A DNA stretch of 43,827 nucleotides from Rhizobium sp. (GTDB lineage Bacteria; Pseudomonadota; Alphaproteobacteria; Rhizobiales; Rhizobiaceae). A program made the position numbers and the translations under genes. The DNA is taken from positions 1 through 43,827 of the forward strand of contig JAHRYZ010000004.1 of NCBI GenBank assembly GCA_020621905.1, given 5' to 3'. The notes beneath the pieces are model-generated. The model saw only the letters and a list, made by a program, of their open reading frames with translations, made no database searches and had not been told where the DNA came from. This document shows, piece after piece, positions 26,546 through 35,818 of this stretch (positions are counted from its first letter, which is position 1; each line of letters starts with the position of its first letter).

Positions 26546-27253
26546 ATGTCTGTGCCATCGCAGATCGCCGGCATTCTGTTCGACAAGGACGGAACCTTGC
26601 TCGATTTCGACGCGAGCTGGGAGCCGGTCAACCGCCAGGTGTCCCTGGTCGCCGCGGGTGGTGATGCGGAACTCGCCGACCGGCTGCTTGCCGCCTGCGG
26701 CATGGACCCGATTTCGGGGCATATCGTGCCGGACAGCCTGTTCGCCGCCGGCAACACCCGCGAAATTGCCGAGGGGCTGATTGGCGCCGGGGCGCCTTTT
26801 GATCCGGAGACGCTGGTACCCCTGATCGACGATCTCTTCGCCGGTGCGGCGGAGATGTCGGTGCCGGTGACCGAACTCCAGCCGCTCTTCGCGCGCCTGC
26901 GCCAGCGGGGCCTCAGACTGGGCATCGCTTCGAGCGACAACGAGAGGTCGATCCGCGTGACGGTGCGGCGCTTCGGCATCGACCACTATGTCGACTTCGT
27001 CGCCGGCTATGACAGCGGCCATGGCGCCAAGCCCGGTCCGGGCATGGTGCTGGGTTTCTGTGCCGAGACCGGGCTCGCGCCGCATCAGGTGGCGGTCGTC
27101 GGCGACAGCAATCATGACCTGCACATGGGCCGCAACGCCGGCGCCGGCCTCAAGGTCGCGGTCCTGTCGGGTACCGGCTCGCGCCAGTCGCTCGAAGAAG
27201 CCTGCGACATCATTCTCAACGACATCACCGAGCTCGAGGCCGTCCTGGGCTGA
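26546..27253 (+). CDS. HAD family hydrolase (phosphoglycolate phosphatase-like)
   Basis: 235-residue class I HAD phosphatase with intact DKDGT (FDKDGTLLDF) at residues 12-16, a helical cap, motif II IASSDN, motif III Lys in GAKPGPGM, and motif IV VVGDSNHDLHMGRNAGAG. The best start is ATG 26546 with GGGGGAG 5 nt upstream; a GTG two codons earlier is less likely. It lies between waaA and lpxK, 24 bp after waaA. The substrate is not known; it resembles Gph-type phosphatases rather than Kdo-8-phosphate phosphatase. Confidence 0.85.
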   Translation: MSVPSQIAGILFDKDGTLLDFDASWEPVNRQVSLVAAGGDAELADRLLAACGMDPISGHIVPDSLFAAGNTREIAEGLIGAGAPFDPETLVPLIDDLFAGAAEMSVPVTELQPLFARLRQRGLRLGIASSDNERSIRVTVRRFGIDHYVDFVAGYDSGHGAKPGPGMVLGFCAETGLAPHQVAVVGDSNHDLHMGRNAGAGLKVAVLSGTGSRQSLEEACDIILNDITELEAVLG

Positions 27254-27259
27254 GCGACC

Positions 27260-27274
27260 GTCCCGAAACGGGAC
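27260..27274. other. Small perfect hairpin between HAD and lpxK
   Basis: GTCCCG-AAA-CGGGAC, six perfect base pairs around a three-base loop, 6 bp past the HAD gene stop. No T tract follows, so it may stabilise or process the polycistronic message rather than terminate it. Confidence 0.3.
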
Positions 27275-27366
27275 AGCCGACTTGACGAATGCCCGGCTCT
27301 TGGGCTCTGCTGTTCCGCACGCGAGGTTGCGGGGCAGGACCCGCGGGAATAGGGGAAGACTGCTCG

Positions 27367-28404
27367 ATGGTTTCGGAAGCGCCGCCGTTCTGGTGGATGA
27401 AGGCCGACTGGCGCGCCTGGAGCCTCGCGCCCTTGTCCTTCCTTTACGGCAAGGTCGCCGGTTACCGCATGGGCCGCAAGCGGCGCCACGCGCCTCCCGT
27501 CCCGGTCATCTGCGTCGGCAATTTTACCGTCGGCGGCGCCGGGAAGACCCCCACCGCCCTGATGATCGCCCGTGCCGCCAAGGCCAAGGGTTTGACCCCC
27601 GGTTTTCTCAGCCGCGGTTATGGCGGTTCGCTGGATGTCACCACCGTCGTCGACCCCGCCCATCACCGTTCCGTCGATGTCGGCGATGAACCGCTGCTGC
27701 TCGCCCGCGAGGCGCTGACCGTGATCTCGCGCCGCCGCGTCGCCGGGGCCGAGCGCCTGGTCAAGGAGGGCGCCGACCTCATTATCATGGATGACGGCTT
27801 CCAGAGCGCGCGGCTGACCGTCGACTTCGCCCTCGTCGTCATCGACACCTATCGCGGAATCGGCAATGGCCATATCGTTCCCGGCGGTCCGGTGCGCGCG
27901 CCGATCGCCGTGCAGATGCGGCATCTCGATGCCATCCTCAAGGTCGGAGACGGCAACGCCGCCGACCGGCTGGTGCGCCAGGCGGCAAGGGCCGGCAAGC
28001 AGGTCCTGGTGGCCACGCTCAGGCCGCGCGGCGATTCCGGGCTGGCCGGGAGCCGCGTGCTGGGCTTTGCCGGTATCGCCGATCCGGGAAAGTTTTACCG
28101 CACGCTGGAGACGATCGGCGCGGAGGTCGTCGAGAGGCGCGACTTCCCCGATCACCATCACCTGAGCGACGACGAGATCGACGACCTGATTGCCCATGCC
28201 GACGCCGGCGGCCTGACGCTTGCGACCACCGCGAAGGACATGGTGCGGCTGATCGGCGGCCATGGCCGTTCGGAGGAACTGCTGCAGCGGGTCAGGGTCG
28301 TCGATGTGGAAATGGCGTTCGATGATCCCCGTGCTCCCGATCTCGTCATCGACCGGGCCGTGGAGGTCTGCCGGGCGCGGCGGCTGAGGAAGTCCGCGCC
28401 CTGA
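27367..28404 (+). CDS. lpxK: Tetraacyldisaccharide 4'-kinase LpxK
   Basis: 345-residue inner-membrane kinase that phosphorylates the 4' position of lipid A disaccharide. The N-terminal membrane-facing helix [22 protein letters not shown] is followed by the P-loop [12 protein letters not shown] (51-62), then [21 protein letters not shown] and [12 protein letters not shown], which are all family signatures. Start ATG 27367 with GGGGAAG upstream. It is the last gene of the lipid A cluster and converges with the DUF2093 gene. Confidence 0.95.
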   Translation: MVSEAPPFWWMKADWRAWSLAPLSFLYGKVAGYRMGRKRRHAPPVPVICVGNFTVGGAGKTPTALMIARAAKAKGLTPGFLSRGYGGSLDVTTVVDPAHHRSVDVGDEPLLLAREALTVISRRRVAGAERLVKEGADLIIMDDGFQSARLTVDFALVVIDTYRGIGNGHIVPGGPVRAPIAVQMRHLDAILKVGDGNAADRLVRQAARAGKQVLVATLRPRGDSGLAGSRVLGFAGIADPGKFYRTLETIGAEVVERRDFPDHHHLSDDEIDDLIAHADAGGLTLATTAKDMVRLIGGHGRSEELLQRVRVVDVEMAFDDPRAPDLVIDRAVEVCRARRLRKSAP

Positions 28405-28419
28405 GGGCGGTCGTTTGGA

Positions 28420-28647
28420 TCAGCGCTTCTGGTTGGGAAGCGCACCGGCCCGCTTTTCGGCTTCGAGCGAGGCCGCGGCATCGACATAGGGCTCTTGCCG
28501 CGCGACGCTCCAGTATTTCAACTCGTCGATCATGATCGGCTGGCCGGTGATCGCGCAGGTCACGTAGGAACCGGGCGACAGGATCTGGAAGTCCGCGTCG
28601 AGGTAACGGATCTTGGCTTCCCGGCTTCCACCTTCGAAACGGTTCAT
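28420..28647 (-). CDS. DUF2093 family protein
   Basis: 75-residue conserved alphaproteobacterial protein, recognised by AKIRYLDADFQILSPGSYV and TCAITGQPIMIDELKYWSV. ATG 28647 has AGGAG upstream. It lies between convergent lpxK (15 bp) and mutL upstream on the same strand (74 bp), its usual place. The CAITG motif has one Cys; no zinc site or activity is known. Confidence 0.85.
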   Translation of the reverse strand: MNRFEGGSREAKIRYLDADFQILSPGSYVTCAITGQPIMIDELKYWSVARQEPYVDAAASLEAEKRAGALPNQKR

Positions 28648-28721
28648 GCGGCTCGGTCTCCTGCGAGTAACAAAACTGCCATAACGCGCCATCGTCGAGA
28701 TTTCCAGCCTTTTCAGTGGTG

Positions 28722-30545
28722 TCAGCTGCGACCGAACAGCCGCTCGATGTCGGAAAGCTTCAGCTCGACATAGGTGGGGCGACCGTGATTGCACTGGCCG
28801 GAGCCCGGCGTCTCCTCCATCTGGCGCAGCAGCGCGTTCATTTCCTCGACCCTCAGCTGGCGCCCTGAGCGCACCGATCCGTGGCACGCCATGGTGGCGG
28901 CGACGTGCTCCAGCTTCGCCGAGAGCCCCTGCGCCGTGTCCCATTCGGCGATCTCGTCGGCGAGTTCGCGCACCAGGCCCGGCACGTCCATCTCGCCCAG
29001 CATGGCCGGCGTCTCGCGCACAGCGATGGCGCCCGGGCCGAACCGCTCGATGGCGAGCCCCAGCTGCTCCAGCGCCTCCGCATGCACCATCAGGCGGTCG
29101 CAATCCTCCTCGGGCATGTCGACGATCTCCGGGATCAGCAGGCCCTGCGACGGCAGCCGCCGGCCGGAAAGCGCCTTGCGCATCTGCTCGAACACCAGCC
29201 GCTCATGGGCGGCATGCTGGTCGACGATGACGAGCCCGTCCCTGGTCTGCGAGACGATGTAATTGGCATGGACCTGCGCGCGCGCCGCCCCGAGCGGGAA
29301 GGAGGCCGGCTCCTGCACGGCGGTTTCGCGCGGCGTGAAGCTTTCCGCCCGCGCGGTCGGCATTTCGGTCTCGCCGAAAGCCGCCTGCGCCGTTTCGGCG
29401 AAACCTCTGGCCGGAGCGGCGGGTGCGGCAGGGCTTTCGAACGGCCGGTAGGGCGAGGACTGGAAGCTCCAGCTGCCGCCGGGAGCGGGAGAGGCCGTCG
29501 GGCGAAAGCCGGGCCTGAAGGCACGCAGCATGCCGCCCGCCCCGGTGGTCGAGGCGCGGTCGCCCTCGCGCTTCAGCGCCTCGCGGATGGCGCCGACGAT
29601 CAGCCCGCGCACCAGACCCGGGTCGCGGAAGCGAACATCCGATTTTGCCGGGTGCACGTTGACGTCGACCAGCGCCGGATCGAGTGTCAGCGACAGCACG
29701 GCGACCGGATAACGGCCCTGCGGCATGGTCTCGGCATAGGCGCCGCGGATCGCCGAGAGGATCTGCTTGTCCTGCACCGGACGCCCGTTGACGAAGGCGT
29801 ACTGGTGAGCGGAATTGCCGCGATGGAAGGTCGGCAGGCCGGCACAGCCGCCGAGGTGCACGTCCTCGCGCTCGGCATCGAGCGCAATGGCATTGTCGCG
29901 GAAATCGGTGCCGAGCACCTGGGCGATGCGCGCTAGGTGGTCGTCGCCGGTCGCCGGCAGTTCCAGTGTCGAGCGGTCGCTGCCCGACAGCACGAAGCGG
30001 ATCGCCGGGAAGGCGATCGCCATGCGCTTCACCACCTCGGTGATCGCTGCCGCTTCCGCCTTCTCGGTCTTGAGGAACTTCAGCCGGGCAGGGGTGGCGA
30101 AGAACAGGTCGCGCACCTCGACCGTCGTTCCCGGATTGGCCGCGGCCGGCCTGACGGGCGACACCTTGCCGCCGGCCACGACGATCTCCGCCCCTTCCGG
30201 GCTGCCGACCCTTCGGCTGGCAATACTGAGCCTTGCGACCGAGCCGATCGACGGCAGGGCCTCGCCGCGAAAGCCGAGCGTGCGGATGTCGAACAGCGTG
30301 TCGCTGATCTTCGAGGTACAGTGGCGGCGGATCGCCAGTTCGAGATCCTCCGCCTCCATGCCGGAGCCGTTGTCGGCGACCCGCAGCAGGCTCTTGCCGC
30401 CGCCGGCCGTGGCGATCTCGATGCGCGTGGCACCCGCGTCGATGGCGTTCTCGATCAATTCCTTGGCGGCGCTGGCCGGCCGTTCGATGACCTCGCCGGC
30501 GGCGATCTGGTTGACGAGCGTTTCGGAGAGCTGCTTGATGTTCAT
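28722..30545 (-). CDS. mutL: DNA mismatch repair protein MutL (endonuclease type)
   Basis: 607-residue ATPase and nicking endonuclease of mismatch repair. GHKL ATPase motifs: [29 protein letters not shown] at residues 20-110. A Pro/Ala-rich linker spans about 340-420. The C-terminal domain has [12 protein letters not shown], the DQHA-x2-E-x4-E nuclease motif, plus CNHGRPT near the end, so this MutL should nick DNA itself, as expected in bacteria without MutH. ATG 30545. A CtrA-like box lies 84 bp upstream, in the region shared with the PAS-REC gene. Confidence 0.97.
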   Translation of the reverse strand: MNIKQLSETLVNQIAAGEVIERPASAAKELIENAIDAGATRIEIATAGGGKSLLRVADNGSGMEAEDLELAIRRHCTSKISDTLFDIRTLGFRGEALPSIGSVARLSIASRRVGSPEGAEIVVAGGKVSPVRPAAANPGTTVEVRDLFFATPARLKFLKTEKAEAAAITEVVKRMAIAFPAIRFVLSGSDRSTLELPATGDDHLARIAQVLGTDFRDNAIALDAEREDVHLGGCAGLPTFHRGNSAHQYAFVNGRPVQDKQILSAIRGAYAETMPQGRYPVAVLSLTLDPALVDVNVHPAKSDVRFRDPGLVRGLIVGAIREALKREGDRASTTGAGGMLRAFRPGFRPTASPAPGGSWSFQSSPYRPFESPAAPAAPARGFAETAQAAFGETEMPTARAESFTPRETAVQEPASFPLGAARAQVHANYIVSQTRDGLVIVDQHAAHERLVFEQMRKALSGRRLPSQGLLIPEIVDMPEEDCDRLMVHAEALEQLGLAIERFGPGAIAVRETPAMLGEMDVPGLVRELADEIAEWDTAQGLSAKLEHVAATMACHGSVRSGRQLRVEEMNALLRQMEETPGSGQCNHGRPTYVELKLSDIERLFGRS

Positions 30546-30628
30546 CTTTTCATTTTCGTGGATTCGTCGCTCCGAGGGAAGCAGGAACTGCGCCGGTTGA
30601 GCAAAAGCGGTACAACTTGCACTGGGTA

Positions 30629-30643
30629 TTAAGCTCGCCTTAA
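30629..30643. promoter_or_regulatory. Candidate CtrA-type binding site
   Basis: TTAA-GCTCGCC-TTAA: two TTAA half-sites with a 7-bp spacer, the CtrA pattern of alphaproteobacteria (the usual fifth base C is G here). It lies between divergent mutL (84 bp from its start) and the PAS-REC gene (204 bp from its start). Low weight alone, since TTAA pairs occur by chance. Confidence 0.25.
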
Positions 30644-30847
30644 GCTTAGCCCGATAGTTTCAATTCAGACTTGAAATGTTTTCCCGACAAAGCTGGCCTG
30701 CCAGCAGGGGGGAAAGACGGTGCCGAAGCGTCTTTCATTCCGCCCCTAATGTCGAATCAAGGTTTTTCCTTCGGCATGTTCGGTTGCGTTGAGAAATACG
30801 AGTGAATTTCGGCTGGTCGCCAACGCCCAGTGTTTCGAGACGCCAGC

Positions 30848-32545
30848 ATGGATGAGTTTGCACCAGTTCCTGGTGGACAGGCCGAAGAGGAATGGCGGAT
30901 GGTCAGCGAGGTATCGGATGCAACGATGCAGACGACCATGCTCGACGCCGTCTCCGAAGTGCTGTCGGTGGCATTCTTCGTCTATGACCGCAACGACGAG
31001 TTGATCTACGCCAGCCGTCTCATCCGTAGCTACTTTCCCGTCCCTCCCCAGTTCCTGACGCCGGGTACCCGCCTGCGCGACTATCTGGGCGCGCTCTACG
31101 ACACCGGTTGGCGCGGGGTCGCCGCAGGCGGTAGCAGTGACACGACCCAGAGCCGGGAAGAATGGATCGCCGAGCATATTTCGGCCCATTGGCGCGAACG
31201 GTCCGACGTCCAGCAATGCGACGGACAGAGCCGCTGGACCCGGTTGACCAAGCGCCGGCTTCCCTCCGGTCACGGCATCTGCGTGATTACCGACATCACC
31301 GACCAGAAGAAGCGCGAAGAGCAGTGGCGCGCCGACATGGAGCGCGTACAGCTGACCGAGGAGATCCTCGACAATCTTCCGCAGCCGGTCTTCGTCCAGG
31401 ACCGCAATCTCGGCATGGTGGCGGTCAATAAGGCCTTCTGCAGCTTCATGGACATTCAGCCCGAAAGCGTACTGGGTGGGGCGCTGGCCGGCGCATTTCC
31501 CGACCAGATTGCCGGGCAATTGATGGGCGTCACGCGGCATGTCCTGGAAACGGGAACGTCCTCGGCCATGGCGGTGGAGCTTCCGACCGCTCCCTCCGGC
31601 TCCCGTCGCGTCGTCCTGCGAAGCCAGCGGGTCGGCAAGCCGGGCCGCTATTTCGTCGTCACCAGTTTCGCCGATGCCCTGGGCACGGCATCCGAAGACG
31701 CCGCCGTCGCCACCGCGGCATACACGCCGCTGCTGCGGAAGAAAGATTCTGTCCTGGCAGAGGTCCGTGCGGTCCATCTCGGACGCAAGGCGCTGCTTGT
31801 CACCACGGATACGGAATTCGAGGCCAAGAGCCTGAAGACGCTGCACAAGCTCGGTTTTGACGCCTGCTGTGTGCGCAATGCCGTCGAGCAGGAGGCTTTC
31901 CTCAGCGTCGCCCGATCGGTCGGCGTGGTGATCGACCTGATCGCGGTCGACACCGAAATGGACGTCAGATGCCTGGAAGTCGCCGATGACTATGACATCG
32001 GTACCATCACGCTCGACGGCTTCCAGATCGACACCGAGCTTGCCTTCATGATCATGGAAAAGCTCGCCGGCCTCGAACCCCAGGCTATACCGGACGATTG
32101 GGAGATCAGCACCGGCGAGGCCGAGCCGGATGTCAGGCATCCCCACGCCCCGGCCCCCTTGGTGCTCGTCGCCGAGGACAACGACATCAACCAGATCGTC
32201 TTCTCGCAGATCCTGGAAGGTCTGGGCTACGACTACCGCATCGCGGCGGACGGCGAGGCGGTCGTGCGGTTCTGCCGGGAGCTTCGGCCCGACGTCGTCC
32301 TGATGGACGTCACGCTCCCGCTTCTCAACGGTTTCGAGGCCTGCCGCCGCATTCGCGAAGAGGAGCGCGGCACGGGACGCACCACGCCGGTGATTGGCGT
32401 GTTGGTTCAGGCCTTCGAGCGCGATCGTGACGAGTGTTTCGCCGCGGGGATGAACGACGTGATCCTGAAACCTCTGAGCCCGGACGCCGTCGAGGCCGTG
32501 CTGGAGCGCGTGGCGCCCCAGCTGAAGGGCGCTGCGGCCGGCTAA
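30848..32545 (+). CDS. Kinase-less PAS-PAS-REC(degenerate)-REC signalling protein
   Basis: 565-residue cytoplasmic protein with four modules and no HisKA or HATPase. PAS-like 1 at about 30-155 (VSEVLSVAFFVYDRNDELIYA), PAS-like 2 at 165-275 (LDNLPQPVFVQDRNLGMVAVN), a receiver-like fold at about 313-405 without the acidic pocket, and a receiver at 438-555. The last keeps Glu443/Asp444, the phosphorylation site Asp487 (VVLMDVTLPLLNG) and Lys541, but the usual Thr/Ser in strand 4 is Leu519. ATG 30848 is used; a GTG at 30830 is in frame. The GGDEF-EAL gene follows 125 bp later on the same strand, so it may control c-di-GMP. How it is phosphorylated is unknown. Confidence 0.85.
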   Translation: MDEFAPVPGGQAEEEWRMVSEVSDATMQTTMLDAVSEVLSVAFFVYDRNDELIYASRLIRSYFPVPPQFLTPGTRLRDYLGALYDTGWRGVAAGGSSDTTQSREEWIAEHISAHWRERSDVQQCDGQSRWTRLTKRRLPSGHGICVITDITDQKKREEQWRADMERVQLTEEILDNLPQPVFVQDRNLGMVAVNKAFCSFMDIQPESVLGGALAGAFPDQIAGQLMGVTRHVLETGTSSAMAVELPTAPSGSRRVVLRSQRVGKPGRYFVVTSFADALGTASEDAAVATAAYTPLLRKKDSVLAEVRAVHLGRKALLVTTDTEFEAKSLKTLHKLGFDACCVRNAVEQEAFLSVARSVGVVIDLIAVDTEMDVRCLEVADDYDIGTITLDGFQIDTELAFMIMEKLAGLEPQAIPDDWEISTGEAEPDVRHPHAPAPLVLVAEDNDINQIVFSQILEGLGYDYRIAADGEAVVRFCRELRPDVVLMDVTLPLLNGFEACRRIREEERGTGRTTPVIGVLVQAFERDRDECFAAGMNDVILKPLSPDAVEAVLERVAPQLKGAAAG

Positions 32546-32670
32546 TGGGGCTGTCAACCCCCTAAATAGTGGGTTACATTCCATAGCCAACGCTCCGAAA
32601 TTTCTATTATTTTTTAATGTTTGGATCTCATCCTGTGGGTCTGTGAGAGGATTCTATCCAGGATGTGCCG

Positions 32671-34032
32671 ATGGGCTCTGCCGGAACCACATTGCCCCAG
32701 GTAAGCCAGAATGAACTTCAGGCGATGGCCTATACCGACCAACTGACCGGGCTCGGCAACCGGTATCGGCTGCGCGACAAGGTCCGGCTGCTGGCGAGCG
32801 AACGGGCCGCCGACCCCGCACCTTTCACCGTCGGCATCGTCAATCTCGATGGCTTCAAGCCGATCAACGACCTGTTCGGCTCGGTTGCGGGTGACGAAAT
32901 CCTCTGCCAGGTCGCCCACCGCCTGAAAGCTTGCGTGCCCGACGGCGCCACGGTGACGCGCCACGACGGCGACGAATTCGCCATCATCCTGCCGCTCGTC
33001 TTCGAACGGCTTGGCGCCGAGCGCACCGGGCAGATGATCAAGGACGTGCTGTCGGCACCCTATGACCTCGGCGACCGCAACGTCCGTCTCTCCGCCTCGC
33101 TCGGCTTTGCCGTCTATCCCTTTGCCGGCGCCGATTTCGAGGAGCTGATGAAGAGCGCCGAAACCGCGCTCTACCGTTCCAAGCGTCGCGGCCGGGGCCA
33201 GATCACCGTCTACTCGCGCGAGATCGCGCAGGAGATGAAGCGCGCCACGCAGCTCGAGCAGGCGCTGCGCCATGCCATCATCACCGACAATGTCGACGTG
33301 CACTTCCAGCCCATCGTCTCGCTCGCCGACAACCGCGTCGTCGGCTTTGAGGCCCTGGCCCGCTGGAACGACCCGGATCTCGGTTTCGTGTCCCCGGCCA
33401 TCTTCGTGCCGCTGGCCGAGGAACGCGGCTTCATCGACATGCTGTCGGAGACCCTGCTGCGCAAGGCCGCGGAAGCGACCCTTGTCTGGCCGCACGAACT
33501 CTTTCTGTCGTTCAATCTGTCCTCCGCCCAGCTGATGGACCCGCGCACGACCTTCAATACGCTTTCGATCCTGTCGGCGGTCGGCTTCGACCCGCGCCGC
33601 CTCGAGCTCGAGATCACCGAGACCGCGGTCATGACCTCTGCCGACACGGCACGCCGGATCATCGGCGAGCTGCGCCAGGCGGGCATCAAGATCTCGCTCG
33701 ACGACTTCGGCACCGGCCAGTCCAGTCTCGGGCGCCTGCGCGACTTCACCTTCGACAAGGTCAAGATCGACCGCGCCTTCGTCTCCGCGATCACCACCGA
33801 CCGCACCTCCGAGCACATCATCAAGGCGATCGTCACGATGTGCGAGGGCCTGGATCTCGAGGTGGTGGCCGAGGGTATCGAGACCGCCTCCGAGGCCGAA
33901 AAGCTGCGCAGGCTCGGCTGCGGCATGGGGCAGGGCTACTACTTCGGCAAGCCCGCGGACGCGGCGGCCACGCTGCGCTATCTCGATGAACACCATCACG
34001 AATTTGCCCTGGTCGAACGAGCCAGCGCCTGA
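32671..34032 (+). CDS. GGDEF-EAL protein, probable c-di-GMP phosphodiesterase
   Basis: 453-residue cytoplasmic protein with no membrane helix or sensor domain. The GGDEF domain (about 20-180) has a degenerate active site: DGDEF at 99-103 in place of GGDEF. The EAL domain (about 195-445) is complete: FEALARW (EAL at 227-229), LEITETAVM, DDFGTGQSSL, KIDRAFV and VVAEGIET. Hence it should hydrolyse c-di-GMP to pGpG, with the GGDEF half probably regulatory (GTP binding). ATG 32671 has AGGA upstream; GTG 32665 is in frame. It pairs with the upstream PAS-REC protein. Confidence 0.92.
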   Translation: MGSAGTTLPQVSQNELQAMAYTDQLTGLGNRYRLRDKVRLLASERAADPAPFTVGIVNLDGFKPINDLFGSVAGDEILCQVAHRLKACVPDGATVTRHDGDEFAIILPLVFERLGAERTGQMIKDVLSAPYDLGDRNVRLSASLGFAVYPFAGADFEELMKSAETALYRSKRRGRGQITVYSREIAQEMKRATQLEQALRHAIITDNVDVHFQPIVSLADNRVVGFEALARWNDPDLGFVSPAIFVPLAEERGFIDMLSETLLRKAAEATLVWPHELFLSFNLSSAQLMDPRTTFNTLSILSAVGFDPRRLELEITETAVMTSADTARRIIGELRQAGIKISLDDFGTGQSSLGRLRDFTFDKVKIDRAFVSAITTDRTSEHIIKAIVTMCEGLDLEVVAEGIETASEAEKLRRLGCGMGQGYYFGKPADAAATLRYLDEHHHEFALVERASA

Positions 34033-34043
34033 AACGTTTCAGG
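34028..34043. other. 16-bp perfect palindrome at the end of the GGDEF-EAL gene
   Basis: CCTGAAACGTTTCAGG reads the same on both strands and overlaps the stop codon of the EAL gene. Its centre is AACGTT. It may be part of a transcript-ending hairpin or a protein-binding site. Confidence 0.4.
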
Positions 34044-34067
34044 TTGTTCCTCAACCATAGCCAAAGC

Positions 34068-34094
34068 AAAAAGGGCGATGCCGAAGCATCGCCC
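34068..34094 (-). terminator. Terminator of the PRC-barrel gene
   Basis: On the minus strand GGGCGATGC-TTCG-GCATCGCCC, a 9-bp perfect stem with a UUCG tetraloop, followed by five T. It lies 31 bp past the PRC-barrel stop codon. Confidence 0.9.
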
Positions 34095-34125
34095 TCCATG
34101 GTTTCAACACGTCCCGCGTTCCAGG

Positions 34126-34710
34126 TTACTTGGTAACCGTCGACGAGGTGGTGGTGCTGTCGGTCGGCGTCATGGTCGAGTTCGCGTCAGCGCGGACGTC
34201 CAGCTTCTTGAATTCCGGAGCGGCCTTGAGCGTTTCGGCCGTTTCCATGGTCGTCAGGCGAAGCTCGTTCGCATCGTCGGCGTCACGGGTCACGGTGATC
34301 TTGCTCATCGGAACCGCGACGTCCTTCTCGCCGATGCCGAGGAAGCCGCCGACACCGATCACGGCAGCGACGATGCCGCCCTTTTCTTCGATGATCAGGT
34401 CGTTGATCTCGCCGATCGAGTCATCGCTCGACGTGTAGACCGACTGGCCGATGAAGGTGTTGGCGCTGATCTGGGTAGCGCTCTGCTCGGTCAGATAGGT
34501 GTCGGTCGTGGCGGCCATGGTCGAATTGGCGGCAGCCGGATCGGTCGGGGTGGTCGCTGCGGCATTCGGCGCGGTGTCGGTCATCGGAGCGACGGCCGGA
34601 GCCTCGGTGCCGGCTGCAGGAGCGGTGGCGTCCTGTGCATAGGCAAACGGTGCGATTGCGGTGGAGCCGAGCAGTACAGCGGCGGCGAAAGCGTTGAGGG
34701 TCTTCTTCAT
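34126..34710 (-). CDS. Secreted/periplasmic PRC-barrel domain protein
   Basis: 194-residue exported protein. Residues 1-26 are a Sec signal peptide (MKKTLNAFAAAVLLGSTAIA...AYA-Q). A low-complexity Ala/Thr/Pro/Asp linker follows (about 27-85), then a PRC-barrel (about 92-160): GQSVYTSSDDSIGEINDLII, VAAVIGVGGFLGIGEKDVAV and ITVTRDADDANELRLTT. Ends in a Ser/Thr-rich tail. PRC-barrels are small beta-barrels found in photosystem H subunits and RimM; periplasmic rhizobial copies have no known role. ATG 34710 has AGGTAGG upstream. It has its own terminator. Confidence 0.9.
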   Translation of the reverse strand: MKKTLNAFAAAVLLGSTAIAPFAYAQDATAPAAGTEAPAVAPMTDTAPNAAATTPTDPAAANSTMAATTDTYLTEQSATQISANTFIGQSVYTSSDDSIGEINDLIIEEKGGIVAAVIGVGGFLGIGEKDVAVPMSKITVTRDADDANELRLTTMETAETLKAAPEFKKLDVRADANSTMTPTDSTTTSSTVTK

Positions 34711-34930
34711 GGTGGACCTACCTTTCCTCGAGATGGTCTTGCGAAAGACGCGATCGGCTTGGCCCGTCTTGGATTGGGCTGAGCCGATCACGTCGGTTCG
34801 AGAGGAAAATGCATGTCGCCGCTATTCGTTCCCGTGGCCTTGTCGGGTAAATTTTTGCCTTTGCAGGGAACAATTTTGCGTTGCCGGTCTCGTGGCGGCA
34901 TTGGCCGGCTGTTGGCGCCGGCCCTTTCCG

Positions 34931-35818
34931 TCAGAGTCTGAAGGCCGGCTCGATGCGGCCTTCGACCGCCACGCCGAGTTCGAAGGTGGCGCCGGCCAGC
35001 GAATCCGCAGCACGTCCGGCGGCATCGAGCCCCTCCCAGCAGGACGTCACCACCAGCCGGTCGGCATTGCGCCCGAAGAAGGCCGGGCAGGTCACGCGCT
35101 GTGCCGGCATGTCATAGCGGGCAAGGTGGCGGCCCTGCGCATCATATCGATCCACCCCGCCGCCGCCCCAGCGCGCATTCCAGATATCGCCCTTGGCGTC
35201 GCAGACCGAGCCGTCGAATACGCCCGGCTGGTCACGCCCGTCGATGAACAGGCTGGCCGCACCGGTCGGAAGACCCGTCGCAGGGTCCAGCGGTACGCGC
35301 ATCAGCGTGTTGACCTTGGAATCGACGAAATAGCCGGTGGCACCGTCAGGCGAGAAGCAGATGGCATTGGGGATGCTGATTTTGTCGAAGAGCCGGGTCA
35401 CGGTCTTGCCGGCCACATGGTAGATCGCGCCGGCGCCGGTTGCCGCTGCCTTGCCCATCGTGCCGATCCACAGCGCGCCGCAAGGATGCACCCGGCCGTC
35501 GTTGGAGCGATTGCCGCGGCTCTCCGGTTCCAGTTCGCAATGGTGGCTGAGTTCGCCCGAGGCGAGGTCGCGCAGGAACAGGCCCTGGTCGGAGGCGATG
35601 AGGTGACGGCCGCCGTCGGTGCGTGCGATCACGCTGCCTAGGAAGGGCAGGGCGTGGGCGCTCGCCGTACCGGTCGCAAGGTCGAGACGCCGCAGGCTCC
35701 GGCCGAGAATGTCGAACCACCAAAGGCAATCGAGGTCGGGATCGTAGGTAGGTCCCTCTCCGAGTTCCAGCCGGGTTTCATCGAGGATCAATCCAGCAAA
35801 CGAATGGTGTGACGGCAT
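34931..35818 (-). CDS. SMP-30/gluconolactonase/LRE family protein
   Basis: 295-residue six-bladed beta-propeller of the SMP-30/regucalcin lactonase type. Metal-site residues are visible: Glu21 in LGEGPTYD, Asn in SIPNAICFSPDG, and Asp in FDGSVCDAKGDIW; the substrate loop is NRSNDGRVHPCGALWIGTM. It likely opens a sugar lactone (gluconolactone or arabinono/xylono-lactone) in sugar oxidation. ATG 35818 has AAGGGGAAGGAG upstream. No sugar-pathway gene is nearby to narrow it. Confidence 0.92.
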   Translation of the reverse strand: MPSHHSFAGLILDETRLELGEGPTYDPDLDCLWWFDILGRSLRRLDLATGTASAHALPFLGSVIARTDGGRHLIASDQGLFLRDLASGELSHHCELEPESRGNRSNDGRVHPCGALWIGTMGKAAATGAGAIYHVAGKTVTRLFDKISIPNAICFSPDGATGYFVDSKVNTLMRVPLDPATGLPTGAASLFIDGRDQPGVFDGSVCDAKGDIWNARWGGGGVDRYDAQGRHLARYDMPAQRVTCPAFFGRNADRLVVTSCWEGLDAAGRAADSLAGATFELGVAVEGRIEPAFRL

